The notes under the pieces are model-generated. The model searched no databases. It had not been told where the DNA came from and saw nothing but the letters and a program-made list of their open reading frames with translations. From assembly GCA_900553265.1 (NCBI GenBank), contig USDD01000060.1:1-17523 (forward strand): DNA of 17,523 nt, read 5' to 3'. Both the position numbers and the translations under genes were made by a program. Positions 1 through 6,837 of this stretch are shown one piece after another (positions within the stretch are counted from its first letter, which is position 1; each line of letters starts with the position of its first letter). This stretch comes from an uncultured Eubacteriales bacterium (GTDB taxonomy: Bacteria > Bacillota > Clostridia > Christensenellales > Aristaeellaceae).

Positions 1-320
1 AGTTTCTCCAAAGGCGAAACCTGAAAACCCAAGGGGGTTCAGTCTTCCTATCACCCCTTCAGATTTTTTCTTCGAAATCCCCGGGCGCAAAATCTGCAAG
101 GAAACGGTTTTTGCTCTGGAAAATGAGATTTTCCGCCGCAAAAATCCTCCCGCACCCACCGTACACGCCGCTGGGCGCGATTGGAAGTTCGAGAGGGTTT
201 CGGCTCTCGCGCACTCTCCTTGGGTTTTTCGACAGCCTGACATCCCCGGCGAAACGCGCCGGGGATGCTGGGAAATTTATTTGTATAATGATTCTGAAAG
301 AGAAACGCCGCCGCTTCGGC
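1..320. other. Non-coding left flank with hairpins and an inverted repeat
   Basis: No convincing gene is seen here: the one long open frame crossing it has no ribosome binding site and runs antisense through the next gene. The stretch carries several palindromes. GGAAAAT-gag-ATTTTCC lies at 118-134. CGAGAG with CTCTCG lies at 190-209. An 11-base inverted repeat pairs AAAACCCAAGG (24-34) with CCTTGGGTTTT (218-228). The strongest hairpin, at 241-267, is listed separately. The density of palindromes suggests a structured 3' region or an interspersed intergenic repeat, which is inference only. Confidence 0.5.
241..267. other. Perfect 11-bp hairpin downstream of the SPOCS gene
   Basis: CATCCCCGGCG (241-251) and CGCCGGGGATG (257-267) pair perfectly around the five-base loop aaacg. 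The hairpin sits 53 bases past the stop codon of the minus-strand SPOCS gene, where a terminator would be expected. Neither strand shows a proper U-tract after it: the minus strand continues TCAGGCTGTCG and the plus strand CTGGGAAATTTATTTG. It may be a weak terminator, a transcript-end stabiliser, or part of a repeat. Confidence 0.45.
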
Positions 321-1829
321 TTACAGCTTCAGCAGCACCGGCTGTCCGGGCTGAAGCGCCCGTGCGCCGCCGCCGGTCACGTCGTCCACTGCCATGGCGT
401 AGCGCTTGCCGATTTCCCATGCCGTCTCGCCCTCCTCGGGCCAGAGCAGCACGATGCCCGCGCGTCGGCGCAGCGGCTCGCCCTCCTCCACGCTGCGCAC
501 CACCGTCTCGCGGCTGCGGCGGCGGGTTTCGCAGCCGATGTTCAGCAGCGTCTTCATCTCCAGCCGGTCGCTCATCAACGCGTTGGCCTCGGCGGAGACC
601 ACCTCCACGGTGATCCACGATTCGTCGTTCAGCTCGCCCGGCGTTTCCACCGAGAAGGGCAGCTCGGCCCGGGCGGCGGCGGGAAAATCCGATCCGCCGG
701 GCATGTAGAGCACCGTGGCCTCCAGCACGCCCTCGATGCGGCCGCGGCCGTTTTCGTTTTGCCACTGACCCAGCTCCGGCCGCACACGCACAGCCACCAC
801 CGTGCCCACGCCGGGCGCGTTCTCGCCCAGCAGCACCGTGCCGCGCACGCTTTCGGTCACATGAGTGCGGTCGATGCCGGTACAGACCTCGATCTGTGCG
901 CGCTCGGCGATCAGCGCCCGGCCCTCGGTGGTGTACACGTCGCGCAGCGCGCCGACGCAGTCCTTGGCGTTGGCCTGTACGGCGATCTGCAGCTCGGCCT
1001 CTACCTTCAAAAGCGCGTCGTCCTCGCTCTGCTCCACCTGAGACTGGAGCCGGCGAATGCTCACCCACGCAAACGCGTCCTTCGCCAGCCATTCGGGCAG
1101 CTCCACCAGCCGGTCAAATTCCAGCGGATACTTCACCAGCGCCGCGGGCCGGCCCGTCACGCCGCTGGAGATCAGCGTCTCCACCATGACCTTGCCCCGC
1201 ACGCGCAGGCCGCCCAGATCCGGCTCGGCGCTCTCCACGCTCACCGCGCCCCAGTCCATCAGCGACGTGCGCGCGTCCAGCGCCGCCGGCAGGTCGATCT
1301 CGCCCTTCACCAGCGTCTCCGCGTCTGCGTCCGCCGCCAGCTTGAAGGAGCAGAGATCCTCGTAGACCGTCTGAAGTCCGTCCACGCCGGAGATCGAGTC
1401 CACGATTTCCTCCTTTTTCAGCTCCAGCACCTGCACGCGCAGCCCGCAGGTGACCAGAAACACCATGTGGCCGTTTTCATACTTGGCCTCCACGTGCTCC
1501 ACCTGCGCCAGCACCCGCGAGAGCATGCCCGGCGCGGCCCCGGCGATCTCCGCCACATGGCTCAGCGTCGCCTGTGCGGTCAGCGCCCGCAGCGTCGTCT
1601 CCTCGCCCTGCCGATACACCGCCTGACAGAATGCGGAGCCGTCCAGCACCACGCGATCCGTCTGCACGTCCGCGCCGCTCACGGTAAGATTGGCCTCGGC
1701 CAGCAGCGGCTCGATGGCCTCGCGCCCCGCTCCGGGCACCAGCGTCTCCGCGCGGACGAGCACCTGACTGTATTGCGCCCCGATGAGCGTCTCGACCTCC
1801 AGGGTCTGCCGCTTTGTCTCCAGCGCCAT
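321..1829 (-). CDS. SPOCS (DUF3794) domain protein with C-terminal LysM-like domain; SipL-like spore coat morphogenesis protein
   Basis: This 502-residue protein consists of three repeated SPOCS/DUF3794-type units (about residues 40-135, 170-285 and 320-430), followed by a LysM-like tail (about 458-502, starting LLWPEEGETAWEIGKRY). The architecture matches SipL of Clostridioides difficile, which binds the coat ATPase SpoIVA through its LysM domain and is needed to assemble the coat around the forespore; related SPOCS proteins do similar jobs. There is no signal peptide or membrane segment, as expected for a mother-cell cytoplasmic protein. The start chosen is the ATG at 1829, with GGAGGG six bases upstream. 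Longer in-frame starts at 1892 and 1862 lack a site, and the 1892 start lies in the preceding terminator. The family call is firm; equivalence to SipL itself is inferred, since several SPOCS paralogues exist per genome. Confidence 0.85.
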   Translation of the reverse strand: MALETKRQTLEVETLIGAQYSQVLVRAETLVPGAGREAIEPLLAEANLTVSGADVQTDRVVLDGSAFCQAVYRQGEETTLRALTAQATLSHVAEIAGAAPGMLSRVLAQVEHVEAKYENGHMVFLVTCGLRVQVLELKKEEIVDSISGVDGLQTVYEDLCSFKLAADADAETLVKGEIDLPAALDARTSLMDWGAVSVESAEPDLGGLRVRGKVMVETLISSGVTGRPAALVKYPLEFDRLVELPEWLAKDAFAWVSIRRLQSQVEQSEDDALLKVEAELQIAVQANAKDCVGALRDVYTTEGRALIAERAQIEVCTGIDRTHVTESVRGTVLLGENAPGVGTVVAVRVRPELGQWQNENGRGRIEGVLEATVLYMPGGSDFPAAARAELPFSVETPGELNDESWITVEVVSAEANALMSDRLEMKTLLNIGCETRRRSRETVVRSVEEGEPLRRRAGIVLLWPEEGETAWEIGKRYAMAVDDVTGGGARALQPGQPVLLKL

Positions 1830-1860
1830 TTTCATCCCTCCGATCCGGTTTGCTGTTTCC

Positions 1861-1890
1861 ATGGATATGCGCCCCGGCGGAGGTTTATAC
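1861..1890 (-). promoter_or_regulatory. Possible sporulation (sigma-E-like) promoter of the SPOCS gene
   Basis: Only about 55 bases separate the preceding terminator from the SPOCS start codon, so any dedicated promoter must lie here. On the minus strand GTATAA (1890-1885) is followed 15 bases later by CATATCCAT (1869-1861). This loosely resembles the ATA / CATA-type boxes recognised by the mother-cell factor sigma-E. The -10 match is imperfect, and no good sigma-A pair is visible. The reading rests mainly on sigma-E control of sipL-type genes elsewhere. Confidence 0.25.
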
Positions 1891-1920
1891 AAAAGCGCCG
1901 CCCCTCGCGGAGCGGCGCTT
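1885..1920 (-). terminator. Rho-independent terminator after the rhamnosidase gene
   Basis: On the minus strand AAGCGCCGC (1920-1912) pairs with GCGGCGCTT (1901-1893). The stem can extend by three more pairs (TCC with GGG), closing on a GCGA tetraloop. It is followed by TTTTGTAT. The hairpin begins 10 bases past the rhamnosidase stop codon and separates that transcript from the SPOCS gene. Confidence 0.85.
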
Positions 1921-1929
1921 GTACGGCTT

Positions 1930-4494
1930 TTAATCCAGCGGCGCGGAGAACACGTGGAAGCCGCTGCCCACCGTGTGGGTTTCGCCGGCGAAGGACACCT
2001 TCGCCGTGGCGCCGAAGGGAACGGTCACGTGCAGATGAAGCTTTCCATAGCGCTTCATCCAGCGCACGGCGATCTCGCCCCTGACCGTGTCCACCACGGC
2101 CTGCGCGCTCATCAGCTTTTCCGGGAACACCGGCGCAACCTCGAATTCCTCGTAGCCCGGCTTCGTGGGGCGAATGCCGCACAGATAAGCGTAGAACCAG
2201 TAGTCCACCGCGCCGTACATGGGATGGTTGTGGGAGTTCATGCCCGGGTTCTTCTTCAGCTCGAAGCGCTCCCAGACGGTGGTGGCCTCCTGCTGAAGCA
2301 TGAATCCGAAGGACGGATAGGTCTGTTTGGTCAGCAGCGTCCATGCGTCCTCCAGATAGCCGTAGCGGCTGAGCACGTCCATCAGATAGCGCGTGCAGAG
2401 ATTTCCGGTAGTGAAGCGATAGTCGCTGGCCACCAGCTCGTCGTGAACGCGCCTGGCGGCGCGGGGCGCGTCGGCCTCGGGAATGATTCCCAGCCACAGG
2501 CCGAACACCTGACAGGCCTGGGATCCGGTGCAGAGCTTCGCCTCCGCGGGATCGTACCACTTGTCCATCAGCGCCGCGCGCACCCTCCCGGCCATTTCAG
2601 CCCAGTGCTTCGCGTCCGCGTCGCGGCCCAGCGCCGCGGCGAAGGTCGACAGCATGCGGCAGTTGTGATAGGAATAGCCCGTGGACATGAACACCTCGGG
2701 CGTGACGGCGGACTTCGCGCCGTCGCCCATGGCATCGTCCGAGCAGGCGTAGGACGGCGAGGCCCAGTCGCCGTAGTAGCCGTAGTTCACGATATAATCG
2801 TCGCTGTGCTGAAGCAGGCAGTTCTCCCACGCGGCGAACGCGTCGAAGGCCTCTGCGAGAATGTCTTTATTGCCCAGATGCATGTAGGACTGCATGCCCG
2901 CCACGAGGAAGCTGGAGCACACCGGGTCGGCGGGCTGACCGCCGAACACGAAGGGCGCGGTGCAGGTCATGGCTCCATCGGCGTTCTGGGTGTCGACAAT
3001 GTCCCGGATGAGTTTGGGGAACATGCGGCCAATGTCGAAATTGTAGGGCGTTTCCTCGAAGCGCACCGTCGCGTCGTTCATCCAGCCCTGACGCTCGTCG
3101 CGCTGGGGACAGTCGGTGAGGATGTGGTGCTGATTAGCGCGTTCGGTGGCCACGCACAGCTCGTGAATCTTCGTCACCTGCGCGTCGCCGCAGCGGAACG
3201 CGGAGCGAATCTCCAGATCGGTGTGCAGCTCCACCGCCGTGACGCGCCGCACGTCGAAGCCCGCGCCGAGGCCGTCGATGCGCGCATAGCGGAAGCCGTG
3301 ATAGGTAAAGATGGGCTGCCAGACCGACAGATCGCGGCCGTCGCCGCTGGCGATGTAGGTATCCGTCGCCTGAGCGCTGCGCAGCGGCTCGGTGAACAGC
3401 GTGCCGTCCTCGTTGAGCTCCTCGGCGTGGCTCAGGCGGATCGTCTGTCCCTTGTTCAGCTTCGGAAGCTCCACGCGCAGCACGCCCGCGAGGTTCTGGC
3501 CGAAGTCCAGCACGACGGAGCTCTCCCCCACCGGCCACGAGGCCAGCACCGGCCAGCGCTTGTGCTCGATCACAGGATTGAGAATCATCGGGCGCATCCG
3601 TCCGCCGGGAGCCTTCAGCGTCTTCGCCGGAGCGAAGCCCACGAAGCCCGGCCGGCTCCAGCCGACGGACGCGTGGTTCGCGTCACAGGTCTCGCCGTTG
3701 AAGATGTCGTTGGAGAAATGCGCGCCGCGGCCCCACTGCCACTGCCCGTCGGTATAGAGCCACTCCGTGTCGCCGCCGACGTAGGTCACGCGCAGCATGG
3801 CCGTGAAGGCCGGCTGTCCGGCGTAGGGCAGCACGCGGTTGAATTCGTTGAACTCCAGCCGCTCCTGCACCAGCCGGTTGCGCCGCCAGCCCTCGCCCAC
3901 CATCGCGCCGATGCAGTTTGCGCCGGGCTTCAGATGCGCGGCGAAGTCGGGATAGGTCACGTACTGGCAGGTTCTGCTGTAGTCCACCGTGGCAGGATCC
4001 AGCGCCGCGCCGTCCATCGCTTCGCCGTTGACGTACAGCTTCTGATAGCCGATTCCGCAGGCGTAGAGCGTCGCGGAGGCCACCGGGCGATCGATGGAGA
4101 ACTCCCGGCGCAGATAGACCGTGCGGCCCGGCTCGTCCTCCGCCGCGCCGATCCATCCGGCCTTCCATTTCACGCTGGCGTTGTAGAACACGTTGGTATA
4201 GATCTCGCTCTCCTCGCCTGCGTCATCGCGAATCTGAAGCGTCAGCGCGATGGGCGTTCCCTCGGGCAGCGCGCCCTCATAGCGCAGCTCCTGCGCCCTT
4301 TGCTCCACCCAGCCGCTGTCCCATGCGAGACCATCGCCGCTGAGCCGCGCGCGGCAGGCGGACTGGTACGCGTCCGAGCGGTCGCTGAGCGCGCCCCATG
4401 TAAACGTCGCAAACGCGCCGGCCTCGATCAGCCGCGTGCGCACGCTCTCCTTGAGTCGGCCGTAGTTCACCGATACATTGGTCAGTTGCAGCAT
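1930..4494 (-). CDS. Alpha-L-rhamnosidase, glycoside hydrolase family 78
   Basis: This 854-residue enzyme should remove terminal alpha-L-rhamnose from glycosides or polysaccharides by inversion. The N-terminal beta-sandwich region (about 1-440) holds a Bac_rhamnosid_N-type sequence around YLRREFSI and VNGEAMDGAALDPATVDYSRT (about 127-175, quoted in part), and VVLDFGQNLAGVLRV (327-341). The (alpha/alpha)6 catalytic barrel begins near 440 with the family signature DCPQRDERQGWMND (461-474), whose E467 is the expected general acid. TTVWERF (738-744) and the SHNHPMYGAVDYWFY segment (754-768) form the second half of the active site, with E742 a plausible base. A C-terminal beta domain follows from about 780. 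There is no signal peptide, so it likely works in the cytoplasm on imported oligosaccharides. AGGAGG lies seven bases before the ATG. It starts 23 bases after the LacI-type regulator and is probably co-transcribed with it. No transporter or rhamnose-catabolic gene is adjacent. Confidence 0.93.
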   Translation of the reverse strand: MLQLTNVSVNYGRLKESVRTRLIEAGAFATFTWGALSDRSDAYQSACRARLSGDGLAWDSGWVEQRAQELRYEGALPEGTPIALTLQIRDDAGEESEIYTNVFYNASVKWKAGWIGAAEDEPGRTVYLRREFSIDRPVASATLYACGIGYQKLYVNGEAMDGAALDPATVDYSRTCQYVTYPDFAAHLKPGANCIGAMVGEGWRRNRLVQERLEFNEFNRVLPYAGQPAFTAMLRVTYVGGDTEWLYTDGQWQWGRGAHFSNDIFNGETCDANHASVGWSRPGFVGFAPAKTLKAPGGRMRPMILNPVIEHKRWPVLASWPVGESSVVLDFGQNLAGVLRVELPKLNKGQTIRLSHAEELNEDGTLFTEPLRSAQATDTYIASGDGRDLSVWQPIFTYHGFRYARIDGLGAGFDVRRVTAVELHTDLEIRSAFRCGDAQVTKIHELCVATERANQHHILTDCPQRDERQGWMNDATVRFEETPYNFDIGRMFPKLIRDIVDTQNADGAMTCTAPFVFGGQPADPVCSSFLVAGMQSYMHLGNKDILAEAFDAFAAWENCLLQHSDDYIVNYGYYGDWASPSYACSDDAMGDGAKSAVTPEVFMSTGYSYHNCRMLSTFAAALGRDADAKHWAEMAGRVRAALMDKWYDPAEAKLCTGSQACQVFGLWLGIIPEADAPRAARRVHDELVASDYRFTTGNLCTRYLMDVLSRYGYLEDAWTLLTKQTYPSFGFMLQQEATTVWERFELKKNPGMNSHNHPMYGAVDYWFYAYLCGIRPTKPGYEEFEVAPVFPEKLMSAQAVVDTVRGEIAVRWMKRYGKLHLHVTVPFGATAKVSFAGETHTVGSGFHVFSAPLD

Positions 4495-4517
4495 TTTTTC
4501 TCCTCCTGTTTCGCCCC

Positions 4518-5525
4518 TCAGAGGCGTTTGTTTTCTCCAACAGACGCGCGCAGCACCAGCTCGCAGGGAATCATGCCGCCCGCGGAATCGTCCTTGTGAG
4601 CGTCCTGCGCCAGATTCAGAATGCGCTCCACCGCCTCGGCGGCCATCCTGCGCAGATCCTGCCGCACCGAGGCGATGGGCACCGGCGATACCGTGGCAAA
4701 GGCGGAATCGTCAAAGCCCGTCACGGCCGCGTCATCGGGCACGCTCCTGCCGCACCGGCGCAGCTCGTTGACCACGCCCAGCGCCATCATGTCGTTAACG
4801 CACAGAATCGCCTCCGCGTCCATCAGCGCGCCGGTTCCCGATACCGCGTCGTCGTAGCCCACGCCGTCCATGTGGCGGATTTTCTGATATTCCAAATCCC
4901 TTTCCCGAAGGAAATCCAGATAGGCCGCCTTGCGCAGATCCAGACAGTACGCGCCCTCCGGGCCCGTCAGCAGCGCCATTTTCCGATAGCCGCGCCGGTA
5001 AAGCTCCTCCAGCATCATGCGCATGCCGCCGTAGAGGTCGCACATCACTGTCGGGCGGTTCAGTCCCGGATAGGCTGACGTGACCAGCACCGTGGGAATG
5101 CCCGCGTCGTCCAGCATTTCCAGATAGCCCGCGTCGGCGTTGGGCACGTTCAGCGGCGCCAGCAGCAGGCCGTCCACCCGGTTTTCGATCATCTCGCTCA
5201 CGGCACGGCGCTCGGTCAGCCGCGAGTTCATGGACAGGGAAATGGACAGACCGTAGCCGCTGGCCGTAAGATCGTTGAAGATGTGCTTGGCCAGCGACGC
5301 GTAATAGCCGTTTTCGATGTCCGGCAGAATCAGCCCGATCTGGCGGCTCTTGCGCATGGCCAGCTTTCGGGCGTAGGGGTTGGGACGATAGCCCATCTCC
5401 ATGGCCAGCCGCTCGATACGCGCCCGGGTCTGGGCGTTGATGCGGTCGCTGCCGTTGAGCGCCAGCGAAACCGTCGCCTTGGACACGCCCGCCCGGCGCG
5501 CCACGTCCTCCAGCTTCACGCCCAT
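4518..5525 (-). CDS. LacI/GalR-family transcriptional regulator
   Basis: This 335-residue repressor-type protein has an N-terminal helix-turn-helix (residues 3-25, LEDVARRAGVSKATVSLALNG), the family's hinge region (about 47-60, YRPNPYARKLAMRK), and a periplasmic-binding-protein-like sensor domain from IGLILPDIENGYY (63 onward) to the C-terminus. The sensor domain includes the typical ILCVNDMMALG (240-250) and VTGFDDSAFA (268-277) elements. Length is normal for the family. The start is the ATG at 5525, with GGAGG six bases upstream; the open frame runs far upstream but has no ribosome site there. It lies 23 bases before the GH78 rhamnosidase gene on the same strand, so rhamnose or a rhamnoside is the likely effector (inference). 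A consensus promoter and a near-palindromic operator lie just upstream and indicate autoregulation. Confidence 0.92.
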   Translation of the reverse strand: MGVKLEDVARRAGVSKATVSLALNGSDRINAQTRARIERLAMEMGYRPNPYARKLAMRKSRQIGLILPDIENGYYASLAKHIFNDLTASGYGLSISLSMNSRLTERRAVSEMIENRVDGLLLAPLNVPNADAGYLEMLDDAGIPTVLVTSAYPGLNRPTVMCDLYGGMRMMLEELYRRGYRKMALLTGPEGAYCLDLRKAAYLDFLRERDLEYQKIRHMDGVGYDDAVSGTGALMDAEAILCVNDMMALGVVNELRRCGRSVPDDAAVTGFDDSAFATVSPVPIASVRQDLRRMAAEAVERILNLAQDAHKDDSAGGMIPCELVLRASVGENKRL

Positions 5526-5543
5526 GCTTCGCCTCCGTTCGTA

Positions 5544-5559
5544 ATTAAACCGTTTTAAT
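5544..5559. promoter_or_regulatory. Putative LacI-type operator overlapping the regulator's transcription start
   Basis: The plus strand reads ATTAAACCGTTTTAAT, a 16-base near-palindrome centred on CG in which six of the eight base pairs are symmetric... more exactly, only one symmetric pair (positions 7 and 10) is broken. A central CpG with flanking A/T arms is the classic layout of LacI/GalR-family operators. It lies seven to twenty-two bases downstream of the regulator's -10 box, covering the expected start site. Binding here would block the regulator and rhamnosidase genes. It is about 65 bases upstream of the divergent promoter's -35 box. Confidence 0.7.
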
Positions 5560-5565
5560 ACAGAT

Positions 5566-5594
5566 ATTATAACCAAATCCTCACCTTCTGTCAA
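5566..5594 (-). promoter_or_regulatory. Consensus sigma-A promoter of the lacI-type/rhamnosidase operon
   Basis: On the minus strand a perfect -35 TTGACA (5594-5589) is separated by exactly 17 bases from a perfect -10 TATAAT (5571-5566). The start site should fall near 5559, inside the operator, about 35 bases before the regulator's ATG. A fully consensus promoter is intrinsically strong, which fits a gene held down by a repressor. Confidence 0.9.
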
Positions 5595-5622
5595 TAAGCC
5601 TTTCCCGGCTTCGGGCCGAAAT

Positions 5623-5651
5623 TTGCGTCGGGAGAAAAAATGTGCTATACT
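5623..5651 (+). promoter_or_regulatory. Probable sigma-A promoter of the aminopeptidase-NYN operon
   Basis: TTGCGT (5623-5628) stands 17 bases before TATACT (5646-5651), which is preceded by TGC, giving an extended -10 (TGnTATACT). The -35 matches three of six consensus bases, and the extended -10 may compensate. It points away from the regulator's promoter, with about 28 bases between the two -35 boxes. The predicted leader to the ATG at 5709 is roughly 50 bases. Confidence 0.65.
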
Positions 5652-5708
5652 ATCTGGGAAAGAACGCGGCTTCGACCGCTTATTCGACGAGAGCGAGGAA
5701 TTGCAAAC

Positions 5709-6824
5709 ATGATGGATCCCAGAATTGAAAAGCTGGCGCGCGGACTCGTGCGCTTTTCCACCAGGGTTCAGCCGGGCGAGAACGTGCTGCTCGAATCCAC
5801 CAACGGAAACGACATGCTGCTCAAGGCGCTCATCCGCGAGGTCTACGCCGCGGGCGCAAAGCCCTTCGTCTGGCTGCGCCAGAGCGAGATCGAGCATGAG
5901 CTGGCCAAAGGCTACACCGAGGAGCAGCTGAAGCTCCGCGCCGAGAACGACGCTGCGCTGATGGACAGAATGGACGTGTACATCGGCTTCAGCGCGCCGC
6001 TGAACGCGTCCGAAATGTCGGACATTCCGGCGGAGAAGATGAACCTGTCCTCTTCGCTGTACTTCGAGCCCGTGCACGGCCGCATCCGCGTGCCCCACAC
6101 CCGCTGGTGTGTTCTGCGCCATCCCACGCCGGCCATGGCCCAGGCCGCGAGCATGAGCACCGAGGCCTTCGAGCAGTTCTACTTCGACGTGTGCACCATG
6201 GACTATTCCCGCATGGATCGCGCCATGGATCCGCTGAAGGCGCTGATGGAAAGGACGGACAGGGTGCGCCTGACGGCCAGGGGAACCGACCTGACCTTCT
6301 CCATCAAGGGCATGCCCGCCGTCAAGTGCGCCGGCGACTGCAACATTCCCGACGGCGAAATCTACACCGCGCCGGTGCGCGGCAGCGTCAACGGCGTGAT
6401 CTCCTACAACACGCCCTCCACCCAGGACGGCTTCACCTTTGAAAACGTCCGCCTGACCTTCAGAGACGGCAAAATCGTCGAAGCCACGGCCAACGACGCC
6501 GTGCGCGTCAACCACATGTTCGACATCGACGAAGGCGCGCGCTATGTGGGCGAATTCGCCATCGGCGTAAATCCCTACGTCACCAAGGCCATGAACAACA
6601 TCCTCTTCGACGAGAAGATCATGGGCAGCATCCACTTTACCCCCGGCTGCTGCTACGAGGACTGCGACAACGGCAACCAGTCGGCGCTGCACTGGGATCT
6701 GGTGCTGATTCAGACCCCGGAATACGGCGGCGGCGAGATCTGGTTCGACGACGTGCTCATCCGCAAAGACGGCCGCTTCGTGCTGCCGGAGCTGGAATGC
6801 CTGAACCCCGAGAACCTGAAGTGA
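5709..6824 (+). CDS. M29-family (thermophilic-type) metallo-aminopeptidase
   Basis: This 371-residue cytoplasmic exopeptidase belongs to the AmpS/aminopeptidase T/PepS family, which removes N-terminal residues using a dinuclear metal centre. The family's metal and active-site positions are visible in order: PDGEIYTAP (E217), GEFAIGVNP (E282), FDEKIMGSIHFTPG (E302, H309), Y316, and the closing HWD (H328, D330). Length is slightly under the usual 400 or so. Two ATGs are adjacent (5709 and 5712). The first sits nine bases from GAGGA and is chosen; the open frame back to 5640 overlaps the promoter and has no ribosome site. It is transcribed divergently from the LacI-type regulator and followed 13 bases later by the NYN-LOTUS gene, so both are likely one operon. 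The natural substrate cannot be read from sequence. Confidence 0.92.
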   Translation: MMDPRIEKLARGLVRFSTRVQPGENVLLESTNGNDMLLKALIREVYAAGAKPFVWLRQSEIEHELAKGYTEEQLKLRAENDAALMDRMDVYIGFSAPLNASEMSDIPAEKMNLSSSLYFEPVHGRIRVPHTRWCVLRHPTPAMAQAASMSTEAFEQFYFDVCTMDYSRMDRAMDPLKALMERTDRVRLTARGTDLTFSIKGMPAVKCAGDCNIPDGEIYTAPVRGSVNGVISYNTPSTQDGFTFENVRLTFRDGKIVEATANDAVRVNHMFDIDEGARYVGEFAIGVNPYVTKAMNNILFDEKIMGSIHFTPGCCYEDCDNGNQSALHWDLVLIQTPEYGGGEIWFDDVLIRKDGRFVLPELECLNPENLK

Positions 6825-6837
6825 GGAGGCGGCAGAA

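Noticed and set aside
283..288. TATAAT on the plus strand as a promoter
   Set aside because: No -35 element lies 16-18 bases upstream, and transcription would run antisense into the SPOCS gene.
1783..4599. A 938-codon plus-strand open frame opposite the rhamnosidase gene
   Set aside because: It is a compositional shadow of the clearly recognisable GH78 gene and has no domain or start signal of its own.
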